A stretch of DNA of 5,776 nucleotides from an uncultured Sutterella sp. (GCA_905198475.1 CAJKCQ010000097.1:1-5776); one strand, 5' to 3'. Shown: positions 1 to 5,749, counted from the stretch's first letter. Numbers and translations are program-made. The notes: generated by a model from the letters alone, not told the origin.

Positions 1-10
1 CGCCTTATAT

Positions 11-30
11 CCCCGCCATGAATGACGGGG
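11..30. other. Imperfect hairpin at left edge (terminator or transposon end)
   Basis: CCCCG at 11-15 pairs with CGGGG at 26-30. After a C/A mismatch, CAT (17-19) pairs with ATG (22-24). A short CTTT follows on the plus strand. It could be a weak terminator for a plus-strand gene lying left of the window. The layout TATATCCCCGCC...GACGGGGCTTTACGG also resembles the subterminal hairpin at the ends of IS200/IS605-family elements, but no transposase or TnpB sequence is visible in the window. The hairpin is seen directly; both interpretations are inference. Confidence 0.35.
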
Positions 31-67
31 CTTTACGGCTCGGTTTGGTAAATCTTAGGCGCGCACG

Positions 68-102
68 AAAAAAGGGCGGCCTCTTCCAGAGAACCGCCCT
101 TT
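68..102 (-). terminator. Rho-independent terminator of sodB
   Basis: Read on the minus strand, AAAGGGCGG (102-94) pairs perfectly with CCGCCCTTT (79-71), and the T run continues to position 68. The loop can add an inner CTCT/AGAG stem. A second GC-rich hairpin, CGCGCCC/GGGCGCG with a CTCA loop (107-113 and 118-124), lies between it and the sodB stop codon. The six-T run is on the minus-strand side, so it mainly stops transcripts leaving sodB. The other direction has only three T residues. Confidence 0.88.
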
Positions 103-141
103 CGCGCGCGCCCCTCAGGGCGCGTCCGCGTCATCGGCAGA

Positions 142-726
142 TTAGGCGAACTGCGCCTCGGCGAACTTCCAGTTCACGAGCTTCGTGAAGAAGGTCTCGA
201 TGAACTTCGGACGGGCGTTGCGGAAGTCGATGTAGTAGGCGTGCTCCCACACGTCGAGCGTAAGGAGGGGCTTGAAGCCCTCTGCAACGGGCGTGCCGGC
301 GTTCGAGGTGTTCTGGATCGCGAGCGATCCGTCGGGCTTCTTCACGAGCCAGGTCCAGCCGGAGCCGAAGTTGCCCGCGGCCTGCTTGGAGAAGGCTTCG
401 ACGAAGGCTTCATAGGAGCCCCAGGTCTTTTCGATCGCGGCGAGAAGCGCCCCTTCCGGACGGCCGCCGCCGTTGGGGGTGAGGCACTGCCAGAAGAAGG
501 AGTGGTTGAAGTGCTGGGCGGCGTTGTTGAAGAGCCCGCCCGAAGAACCGCGGATGATCTCTTCGAGGGACTTCCCTTCCCACTCGGTGCCCTTCACGAG
601 GTTGTTGAGGTTCGCGACGTAGGAGCGGTGATGCTTGCCCCAGTGATACTCGATCGTCTCGGCGCTCATCGCGGGGGCGAGGGCGTCATTCGCGAAGGGG
701 AGCTCGGGCAGTTGGAATTCGATCAT
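142..726 (-). CDS. sodB: Superoxide dismutase, iron type
   Basis: 194 residues, the usual length for bacterial Fe-SOD (E. coli SodB has 193). It converts superoxide to oxygen and hydrogen peroxide in the cytoplasm, normally as a homodimer. All four metal ligands are visible: H28 in YHWGKHH, H75 in QHFNHSFFW, and D158 and H162 in DVWEHAYYIDF. Q71 in AAQHFNHSFFW is the iron-type active-site glutamine; Mn enzymes carry it in the C-terminal domain, where this protein has the NAGTP segment without Gln. GSGWTWLV (121-128) is also typical. No signal peptide is seen. The start is set by AAGGAG six bases upstream (plus 733-738). It lies 123 bases downstream of xseA with its own promoter and terminator, so it is probably a single-gene unit. 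The iron versus manganese call rests on Q71 and overall similarity; a cambialistic enzyme cannot be excluded. Confidence 0.97.
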   Translation of the reverse strand: MIEFQLPELPFANDALAPAMSAETIEYHWGKHHRSYVANLNNLVKGTEWEGKSLEEIIRGSSGGLFNNAAQHFNHSFFWQCLTPNGGGRPEGALLAAIEKTWGSYEAFVEAFSKQAAGNFGSGWTWLVKKPDGSLAIQNTSNAGTPVAEGFKPLLTLDVWEHAYYIDFRNARPKFIETFFTKLVNWKFAEAQFA

Positions 727-755
727 TTTGGTCTCCTTTTATGGGATCTTTGGTG

Positions 756-774
756 CCGATGATCATAACATCGG
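756..774 (-). promoter_or_regulatory. sodB promoter: extended -10 inside an inverted repeat
   Basis: On the minus strand, TGTTATGAT (plus 770-762) is an extended -10: TG, one base, then TATGAT, which matches five of six consensus bases. It sits about 35 bases upstream of the sodB start. No good -35 hexamer is seen at 16-18 bases, as is common for extended -10 promoters. The -10 lies within an inverted repeat, CCGATG (756-761) and CATCGG (769-774), separated by seven bases. A regulator binding there would block the promoter. Which regulator is unknown; I see no convincing Fur box. Confidence 0.55.
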
Positions 775-849
775 GATTACCCGCCCCCTTCGAGCCAACT
801 GCATCAGGGCTCTGGAAAATTGTTGCGAAATAAGTCTAATTTATCGTCG

Positions 850-2769
850 CTATTCTTTTGATAGCTCCACTGTCTCTCCGGGCGCGGCCGGCCGCAGGTT
901 CACCGCACGGACGTCGGCTGCGGCCGTACCGTCGGCGAAGACGAGTTCGACCTGATCGCCCGCCGAGAGCATCGCCGCCGACGTGGCGAGTCCGTCCCTG
1001 CGGCGCACGCGCACGTAGCCCGCGCGCAGCGGCCGATCCGGATCGGAGAGCGCAAAGGCCGAGGCGGCGGAATTGAGCCGCGCCTCGAGGAGGTCGGTCT
1101 TCACCGCGGGATCGGGGCGGCGGAGCGCCGCGAGCTCGAGCGACCGGGCGGCGTCGGCGAGAACGCGCGCGACCGCGGCGGGAAGCCGCTGCGCGGGCCC
1201 CGCGAGCATGCGCTCCCGGCGCTCGAGTCCTTCAAGCGAGAGGCCTTCAAGGCGGGTGAAGAGCGTCTCGAGCCTCTTCTTCTGCGAGGAGAGGACCTGT
1301 TCGGGGTCGCCCATGAAGCGCGCGGCGCGATGGACGCGCTCGATGCGGGGCGCGAGGAACTGCTCGGCCGGCGTGAAGTTGTCGCCGAGAAGCGCGAGCC
1401 GTGCGGCAAGCGCCTCGATGCGCGCCAGAGGATCGGACAGGTGGTCCGCGGCCGTGTCGAGCCGCCGCGCGAGGTCCTCCATCTGGCGGCGCGACGCGCG
1501 CTCGAGCGCCTCGCGGGACTTCTCGAGGCGCTTCAGCCAATGCACGAGATCCGGTCCGATCGACTCGGCCGCCGCCGTCGGGGTCGAGGCCCTGAGGTCG
1601 GCCGTGAGGTCGGCGATCGTCACGTCGGACTCGTGGCCGACGCCGGTCACGACCGGCGTGCGCATTGCGGCGAGGGTGCGCGCGAGCGTCTCGTCGTTGT
1701 AGGCCTGGAGGTCCTCATAGGCGCCGCCCCCGCGCACGAGGAGCACCACGTCGCAGCCCGCCCGGTCGGCGCAGCGGAGCGCCCGCACGAGCGCGGCCGG
1801 GGCGTCGGGCCCCTGGACGGGCGACTCGAAGAGGATGCACTCCACCCAGGGCGTGCGGCGCCGCAACGTCCGCTCCACGTCGCTCCAGGCCGCGGCCGCC
1901 GCGCTCGTCACGACGGCGACGCGGCGCACGAAGACGGGAAGCGGCTTCTTTCTCTCGGCGCGGAAGAGCCCCTCGGCCTCGAGCTTCGCCTTGAGGGCGA
2001 GAAAGGCCTCATAGAGCCCGCCCTGCCCGGCCGGACGCCAGGAGTCCGCGACGAACTGCAGCCGCCCGCGGGCGGGATAGATGTCGGCGCGCCCGCGCAC
2101 CTCAATCCTCTCGCCCAGCGCGAAGAGCCGCCCCGCTCCGCGGGCGCCGCCGAACTGCACGCATTCGATGAAGCCCCGCTCGTCCTTGAGGCTGAAGTAG
2201 AGGTGCCCCTGGGCTGAGGGCTTCACCTGCGCCACCTCGCCCGCGAGCCAGAGTCCGTCCACGACGCCCGTGAGCGCGTCCCGGAGACGCTCGAGCGTCT
2301 CGGAGACCGTGAGGGGCTTCTCCCGCCGAAGGGCCGGGCGCTCAAGGGCCCGGGCGCCCTGCCCGTCCCCTTCGTCCGGTTCCCCCCGCCCCCCTTGAGC
2401 GTCCCACGGGGCGCGTCGGGGAGCGGGCTCGAGGAGCGCCGCCGTACCGCGGAAGGCGGGCGTGCGGCCGACGGTCGGATAAGTCCACGCCCCATCGCCT
2501 GCGGGGGGCGGCGGCATGAAGCCCGGGCGCCGCAGGCTCGACGAACTCCGCGAGGGCGCGGGCGCGGCGGTGAAGGACTGCGCGGCGGCCTTCCGGGCGG
2601 GCGCCGGCGCGGGCTTTTGAACGGACTTCGGAGCCGGTTTGGAAAACGCCGCTCCCGCGCCGCGGCCGGCTTCGCGTTCGGCTTCGGCAAAAAGCCCTTC
2701 GAAGAAGGCGTCGTCCGCTCCGGCGTCGGGAAAGGCGGCGGGCGAACGGGGCGCAGTGCGTCTCGGCAT
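850..2769 (-). CDS. xseA: Exodeoxyribonuclease VII large subunit, with long N-terminal extension
   Basis: 639 residues with the start at 2769; E. coli XseA has 456. It is the catalytic subunit of exonuclease VII, which degrades single-stranded DNA from both ends with several copies of the small subunit XseB, a role in repair and recombination. An OB-fold nucleic-acid-binding domain runs from about 153 to 245, including PSAQGHLYFSLKDE (184-197). The nuclease domain follows: GLFRAERKKPLP (267-278), RGGG at 346-349, GHESDVTIAD at 378-387, and DLRASTPTAAAE near 391-402. A charged, mainly helical region (about 405-575) precedes a C-terminal GYVRVRR...G...V strand segment. Residues 1-150 are Ala/Pro/Arg-rich, probably disordered, and not part of the core family. 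The start was chosen for the GAGG nine bases upstream; the in-frame ATG at 2943 and the internal ATG at 2517 lack a ribosome site. The family motif VTSxTGAA reads VTSAAAAA here. xseB is not in the window. Confidence 0.93.
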   Translation of the reverse strand: MPRRTAPRSPAAFPDAGADDAFFEGLFAEAEREAGRGAGAAFSKPAPKSVQKPAPAPARKAAAQSFTAAPAPSRSSSSLRRPGFMPPPPAGDGAWTYPTVGRTPAFRGTAALLEPAPRRAPWDAQGGRGEPDEGDGQGARALERPALRREKPLTVSETLERLRDALTGVVDGLWLAGEVAQVKPSAQGHLYFSLKDERGFIECVQFGGARGAGRLFALGERIEVRGRADIYPARGRLQFVADSWRPAGQGGLYEAFLALKAKLEAEGLFRAERKKPLPVFVRRVAVVTSAAAAAWSDVERTLRRRTPWVECILFESPVQGPDAPAALVRALRCADRAGCDVVLLVRGGGAYEDLQAYNDETLARTLAAMRTPVVTGVGHESDVTIADLTADLRASTPTAAAESIGPDLVHWLKRLEKSREALERASRRQMEDLARRLDTAADHLSDPLARIEALAARLALLGDNFTPAEQFLAPRIERVHRAARFMGDPEQVLSSQKKRLETLFTRLEGLSLEGLERRERMLAGPAQRLPAAVARVLADAARSLELAALRRPDPAVKTDLLEARLNSAASAFALSDPDRPLRAGYVRVRRRDGLATSAAMLSAGDQVELVFADGTAAADVRAVNLRPAAPGETVELSKE

Positions 2770-2975
2770 GGCGTGGATCCTCAGGAGGAAATGAGCGTTC
2801 GGTGCGGGATTATCGCCCGCGCCGCAGGCCCCTGCGACGCTTGTGGACAAGCCAGCGCGGTTTTCCACAGGCCGCGCCTTCAGGGCGCCACGCCCGCAAT
2901 CCCCATGACGGCGGGCTTCACAAGTAGAGAAGCACTCACTCATCCACAGCCCGTGCGGGAAAAATGCACAACTGC

Positions 2976-3004
2976 ATAAAATTTAGGCAGTGGGAAATTT
3001 TCAA
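2976..3004 (-). promoter_or_regulatory. Candidate sigma-70 promoter for xseA
   Basis: On the minus strand, TTGAAA (plus 3004-2999) is a good -35. A 17-base spacer separates it from TTTTAT (plus 2981-2976), a four-of-six -10. It lies in the AT-rich island about 200 bases upstream of the xseA start, which implies a long leader containing DnaA-like sites at 2842-2869 and 2940-2948. In this AT-rich patch such matches can arise by chance, so support is moderate. Confidence 0.4.
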
Positions 3005-3010
3005 GGCGTT

Positions 3011-3028
3011 ATAGGTGATTACACCTAT
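3011..3028. promoter_or_regulatory. Perfect 7-4-7 inverted repeat, candidate operator
   Basis: ATAGGTG (3011-3017) and CACCTAT (3022-3028) are exact reverse complements around ATTA. The site sits at the edge of the AT-rich island, just upstream of the candidate xseA -35 and next to a TTGTCCACA site (3039-3047). Size and symmetry fit a dimeric helix-turn-helix repressor site or an origin-binding protein site. I cannot assign a family. Confidence 0.4.
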
Positions 3029-3364
3029 TCTCCCAAAGTTGTCCACATGTCTTTCCACGGATACAGGGGAGAAGCGCACGCCCGCCGCCTCTCCGCCTTG
3101 TCCACAGCGGGAGGCGCGCCGAGGCCGCACGGCGCCCCCGCGGTCCCGAGGATCATTCCGGCCCCCTATTTGCACCGAAGCGGTTACTGCCGCAGGGAGT
3201 CCGGGGCTTCACCTCCGGATCATGCCGGTGGCATCCCGAGGATTTGCCGCGGAAAACCGTCCCTTCTCCCCATTCTATCCACAGAGTTGTACACAGGCCG
3301 CACAACCCTTTCCGGAGGCCCTCGGGGAAAGGCGCGGCGGCGCTTCCGAGCGCCGGCCGCACAC

Positions 3365-3395
3365 GCCGCCCCGGGGGGCGGCTATCATTATTTTT
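3365..3395 (+). terminator. Isolated terminator-like hairpin upstream of lpxK
   Basis: GCCGCCCC (3365-3372) and GGGGCGGC (3375-3382) are perfect complements around GG. They are followed at once by a T-rich tail, TATCATTATTTTT (3383-3395). This is the form of an intrinsic terminator on the plus strand, although the tail is interrupted by A and C. No plus-strand gene precedes it in the window. It may end a short non-coding transcript, act as an attenuator in the lpxK leader, or be left over from a lost gene. TATCAT (3383-3388) could instead be a -10 hexamer for lpxK, but no -35 is seen. Confidence 0.45.
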
Positions 3396-3543
3396 CTGCA
3401 CTGCACTTCCGCGGCGGCAGGAGCGTCCGACGCCCCGCCGCCGCACCATCTCCTCCGCATATGTCTGACGACAAACCACCGCGAAGATCCGCGGCCCTCA
3501 CCGGGATCCTTCTTCACACGAACTTCTCGACGAGCGCCGCCAC

Positions 3544-4614
3544 ATGAGCAACCATCCCCGGCTTGAATCCTGGGTGCACGGCGTCTGGTCCCGCCGGGGC
3601 CCCACCGCCTGCCTTCTCTATCCGCTCTCGCTCATCTACTGGGCCGTGAGCGCCGCGCGGCGCCGCCGCACCGTCCCGAACCATCTGCCCGTGCCGGTGG
3701 TGGTCGTGGGCAACATCTACGTGGGCGGCACCGGAAAGACCCCCGTGACGATCGCCCTCGTGCGCGCGCTGCGCGCCCGCGGCTGGACGCCGGGCGTCAT
3801 CTCGCGCGGCTTCGGCCGCGCCGAGGACGGCGTGCGTCTTGTCACCCCCGACTCCGACGCCTCGGAAGTGGGCGACGAGCCGCTGCTCATCGCCCGCGAG
3901 TCGCTCGCCCCCGTGGCGGTCGGCCGCGAACGCGTGAAGGCGGGGCTTGAACTCCTGCGCGAACACCCGGGCGTGAACGTCATCCTCTCGGACGACGGCC
4001 TGCAGCACACCGCGCTCGCGCGCGACGTCGAGCTCGCCGTGATCGGCGCGCGCGGACTCGGCAACGGGTGGCTTCTTCCTGCGGGGCCGCTGCGCGAACC
4101 CGTCTCGCGGCTCGACGACGTCGACGCCATCATCCTCAACACCACGACCGACGTGGTGGTCGAATCGCGCACGCCGCGCTTTGCCGCCTCGAGCTGCTTC
4201 GGCCCCTGCCGGCAACTCGCCACCGACGCGGTGAAGGACATCGACACGATCTCCGAGGAGCTGCGCGAATCGAAGGGCCGGGCGCTCGCCGCCGCGGGCA
4301 TCGCGAGCCCGGGGCGCTTCTTCGCGATGGTGCGCGGCCACGACATCGACTGCGCGGAGCTCGAATTGGGCGACCACTTCGACTTCTCGAAGAACCCCTT
4401 CGCCGGGCGCACCGAGGACGTGATTCTCATCACAGGCAAGGACGCCGTGAAGTGCGCGCGCATTCCGGAAATCCACAACGATCCGCGCATCTGGGTGGTG
4501 GGGCTCGAGGTGGAGCTCGACCCCTATCTTGTGGACCTCGTGGACGAGCGCACGGCTGAAGCCGCGCGCCGGCTCGGGCGCCATCCGGAAGCGCACAACG
4601 ACCGCATCGACTGA
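3544..4614 (+). CDS. lpxK: Tetraacyldisaccharide 4'-kinase (lipid A synthesis)
   Basis: 356 residues, slightly longer than E. coli LpxK (328). It phosphorylates the 4' position of the tetraacyldisaccharide 1-phosphate with ATP to give lipid IVA, at the cytoplasmic face of the inner membrane. The N-terminal hydrophobic helix is at about 22-38 (ACLLYPLSLIYWAVSAA). VVVVGNIYVGGTGKTPV (52-68) carries the Walker A loop, GGTGKT. SDDGLQH (149-155) holds the acidic catalytic site, and GNGWLLPAGPLRE (173-185) and AGIASPGRFF (251-260) are family motifs. DHFDF (277-281) supplies the conserved His. The motif usually written TEKDAVK reads TGKDAVK here (297-303), a Glu-to-Gly change. The start fits the family N terminus, but the ribosome site is weak (GAG about ten bases upstream). 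It is the first gene of an operon with the zinc-ribbon gene and kdsB. Confidence 0.97.
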   Translation: MSNHPRLESWVHGVWSRRGPTACLLYPLSLIYWAVSAARRRRTVPNHLPVPVVVVGNIYVGGTGKTPVTIALVRALRARGWTPGVISRGFGRAEDGVRLVTPDSDASEVGDEPLLIARESLAPVAVGRERVKAGLELLREHPGVNVILSDDGLQHTALARDVELAVIGARGLGNGWLLPAGPLREPVSRLDDVDAIILNTTTDVVVESRTPRFAASSCFGPCRQLATDAVKDIDTISEELRESKGRALAAAGIASPGRFFAMVRGHDIDCAELELGDHFDFSKNPFAGRTEDVILITGKDAVKCARIPEIHNDPRIWVVGLEVELDPYLVDLVDERTAEAARRLGRHPEAHNDRID

Positions 4615-4642
4615 GGCCCTCCTGCGGCCGAAGGAGTCCAAT

Positions 4643-4909
4643 ATGAACCAGCGCATTCCTGATTTTCTCGTCTGCCCGTGTTGCCGCGGGCGACTCCTCG
4701 CCCGCACGACCGAAGAGGGCTCGGGCGCCTTGGAGGAGCTCGTCTGTCCCGCCTGCGGCCTCGGCTTCGCGGTGCTCGACCACATTCCGATGATGGTGCC
4801 GCACGACGCGCGCACCCTCCCGGAGGCGGAGGCCGAAGCGTGGCGCCTCAAGGCGAAGCGCCTCTCGGGCGCCGCCCCCCGACCCAACGACGAAGGAAAT
4901 AGTCAATGA
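4643..4909 (+). CDS. Trm112-family zinc-ribbon protein (YcaR-like)
   Basis: 88 residues; E. coli YcaR and relatives are about 60, and the extra length is a charged, probably flexible C-terminal tail from about residue 56. Two CxxC knuckles are intact, C11/C14 (CPCC) and C35/C38 (CPAC), which should bind one zinc. They are followed by the family segment GFAVLDHIPMMVP (41-53). In eukaryotes and archaea Trm112 proteins activate and stabilise methyltransferases that modify tRNA, rRNA or release factors; the bacterial role is not well settled. AAGGAG (4631-4636), six bases before the ATG, sets the start. The gene begins 28 bases after lpxK and its stop overlaps the kdsB start in ATGA. A Trm112-like gene between lpxK and kdsB is a conserved arrangement in proteobacteria. 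A direct role in LPS synthesis is not shown by the sequence. Confidence 0.92.
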   Translation: MNQRIPDFLVCPCCRGRLLARTTEEGSGALEELVCPACGLGFAVLDHIPMMVPHDARTLPEAEAEAWRLKAKRLSGAAPRPNDEGNSQ

Positions 4910-5676
4910 GCTTCACGATCATCATCCCCGCGCGCATGAAGTCCACGCGGCTGCCTGAAAAGCCCCTCAAGGACATCCTCGGCAAGCCCATGATCGTGCG
5001 CGTCGCCGAAGCGGCGCGCCGCACGAAGGCCTCCCGCATCGCCGTCGCGACCGACCACGAGGCCATCCTCGAAGCGTGCCGCGCGGCGGGCGTCGAGTGC
5101 GTGATGACCTCGCCCGACCACCCCACCGGCACGGACCGCCTCGCCGAGGCGGCGCGCCTCCTCGGGCTCGGCCCCGACGAGATCGTCGTGAACGTGCAGG
5201 GCGACGAGCCGCTCATGCCCGCCGACGTCGTCAACGACGCAGCGGAGCTTCTCGCCCGCCGCCCCGAATGCGCCATCGCGACCGCCGCGCACACGATCCA
5301 CTCGGTCGAGGACTTCATGAGTCCCAACGTCGTGAAGGTCGAGCTCGACCACTGCGGCAACGCCCTCACGTTCTCGCGCGCCCCGATCCCGTGGCCGCGC
5401 GACGCCTTCCGCGCCGACCCCACGAAGCTGCCCGAAGGGTTCCGCGCGCTCCACCACCTCGGGCTCTACGCCTACCGCGTCGCCTTTCTCGAGAAGTTCC
5501 CGACACTCCCGCCCGCGCCCATTGAAGAGGCCGAGAGCCTCGAGCAGCTCCGCGCGCTCTGGAACGGCGAGAAAATCGCCGTCCTCGTTCTCGACGCGGC
5601 GCTCCCCGCGGGCGTGGACACCGAGGCGGACCTCGAGCGCGTGCGCGAGGTCTTCCGCCGGGCCGCGGCGCAGTAG
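4906..5676 (+). CDS. kdsB: 3-deoxy-manno-octulosonate cytidylyltransferase (CMP-Kdo synthetase)
   Basis: 256 residues; E. coli KdsB has 248. This cytoplasmic enzyme joins Kdo and CTP to give CMP-Kdo and pyrophosphate; WaaA then transfers Kdo to lipid IVA, the product of LpxK. The nucleotide-binding start FTIIIPARMKSTRLPEKPL (3-21) is clear, with Glu where Gly or Asn is more usual before KPL. Further motifs are VATDHE (47-52), HPTGTDRLAE (72-81), NVQGDEP (96-102) with the metal-binding Asp at 100, FSRAPIPWPRD (156-166), HLGLYAYR (184-191), EQLRALWNGEKI (213-224) and GVDTEADLERV (236-246). AAGGA (4893-4897) lies eight bases before the ATG, and the start overlaps the preceding stop by four bases, which suggests translational coupling. 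No terminator with a T run follows within the window, so transcription may continue into the next gene. Confidence 0.97.
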   Translation: MSFTIIIPARMKSTRLPEKPLKDILGKPMIVRVAEAARRTKASRIAVATDHEAILEACRAAGVECVMTSPDHPTGTDRLAEAARLLGLGPDEIVVNVQGDEPLMPADVVNDAAELLARRPECAIATAAHTIHSVEDFMSPNVVKVELDHCGNALTFSRAPIPWPRDAFRADPTKLPEGFRALHHLGLYAYRVAFLEKFPTLPPAPIEEAESLEQLRALWNGEKIAVLVLDAALPAGVDTEADLERVREVFRRAAAQ

Positions 5677-5697
5677 TCCCCTCGAGGCGGCCGCACC

Positions 5698-5728
5698 CAG
5701 GGCGTCCGTCGCCCTGCGAGCCAGGGCG
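5698..5728 (+). other. Mutually exclusive hairpins downstream of kdsB
   Basis: CAGGGCG occurs at 5698-5704 and again at 5722-5728. The complementary CGCCCTG lies between them at 5710-5716. The middle segment can pair with either flank, with loops of five bases in both cases. No T run follows, so this is not a standard terminator. It could protect the 3' end of the operon mRNA or switch between two folds in the leader of the next gene. Confidence 0.45.
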
Positions 5729-5749
5729 AACGGGCAAGAATACTGGTAC

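Larger units (their letters stand above)
2842..3295. other. Cluster of DnaA-box-like sites around an AT-rich island (possible origin or DnaA-binding locus)
   Basis: Sites compared with TTATCCACA: TTGTCCACA on minus at 2842-2850; TTTTCCACA at 2861-2869; TCATCCACA at 2940-2948; TTGTCCACA at 3039-3047 and 3098-3106; CTATCCACA at 3275-3283; each has one mismatch. TTGTACACA at 3287-3295 has two. TTGTCCACA is the established DnaA-box form in GC-rich actinobacteria such as Streptomyces and Mycobacterium. The AT-rich island between the third and fourth sites could serve as an unwinding element. Flanking genes point away on both sides. Against an origin: dnaA, dnaN, gyrB, rpmH and parAB are not here, and hand counts in parts of kdsB give more C than G on the plus strand, opposite to what a rightward leading strand predicts. 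A non-origin DnaA-titration or regulatory locus is the main alternative. Confidence 0.42.
2770..3543. other. Divergent intergenic region, no convincing gene
   Basis: 774 bases between the divergent xseA and lpxK starts. Open frames on both strands lack family resemblance and ribosome sites, and their composition is what GC-rich non-coding DNA gives. Contents in order: the xseA leader with an inverted repeat GCTTGT-GG-ACAAGC (2839-2852); a scatter of DnaA-box-like 9-mers (2842-3295); an AT-rich island (about 2958-3032) with the inverted pair AAAATTT (2978-2984) and AAATTTT (2995-3001); an 18-base inverted repeat (3011-3028); a 10-base direct repeat TCCCGAGGAT (3144-3153 and 3234-3243); small hairpins TCCGG/CCGGA (3200-3219) and ATGCC/GGCAT (3222-3234); and a GC hairpin with a T-rich tail (3365-3395). 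I recognise no tRNA, rRNA, SRP RNA, 6S RNA or RNase P RNA here. Confidence 0.7.

Noticed and set aside
1330..2217. 295-codon plus-strand frame opposite xseA
   Set aside because: Antisense to the conserved nuclease and OB-fold regions of xseA, with typical shadow composition.
2770..2943. N-terminal extension of xseA by 58 more codons from an ATG at 2943
   Set aside because: No ribosome site precedes that ATG. The extra residues are Cys/Arg/Ala-rich with no family resemblance, and the ATG overlaps a DnaA-like site. The ATG at 2769 has GAGG at a good distance.
2791..2979. Plus-strand 62-codon frame after a perfect AGGAGG (2783-2788)
   Set aside because: Only two bases separate AGGAGG from the ATG, too close for normal initiation. 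The peptide resembles nothing I know and runs through the DnaA-like sites antisense to the xseA leader.
3051..3059. CTTTCCACG as another DnaA-like site
   Set aside because: Three mismatches to TTATCCACA; too weak to count.
2990..3566. Two overlapping plus-strand frames of about 183-185 codons before lpxK
   Set aside because: Both are Pro/Arg-rich with no ribosome site or family resemblance, and they run across the inverted repeat, the hairpins and the lpxK start. They look like chance frames in GC-rich spacer DNA.
3514..4887. 457-codon minus-strand frame opposite lpxK and the zinc-ribbon gene
   Set aside because: It is antisense to clearly conserved genes; long open frames opposite genes are expected at this GC content with strong third-position bias.
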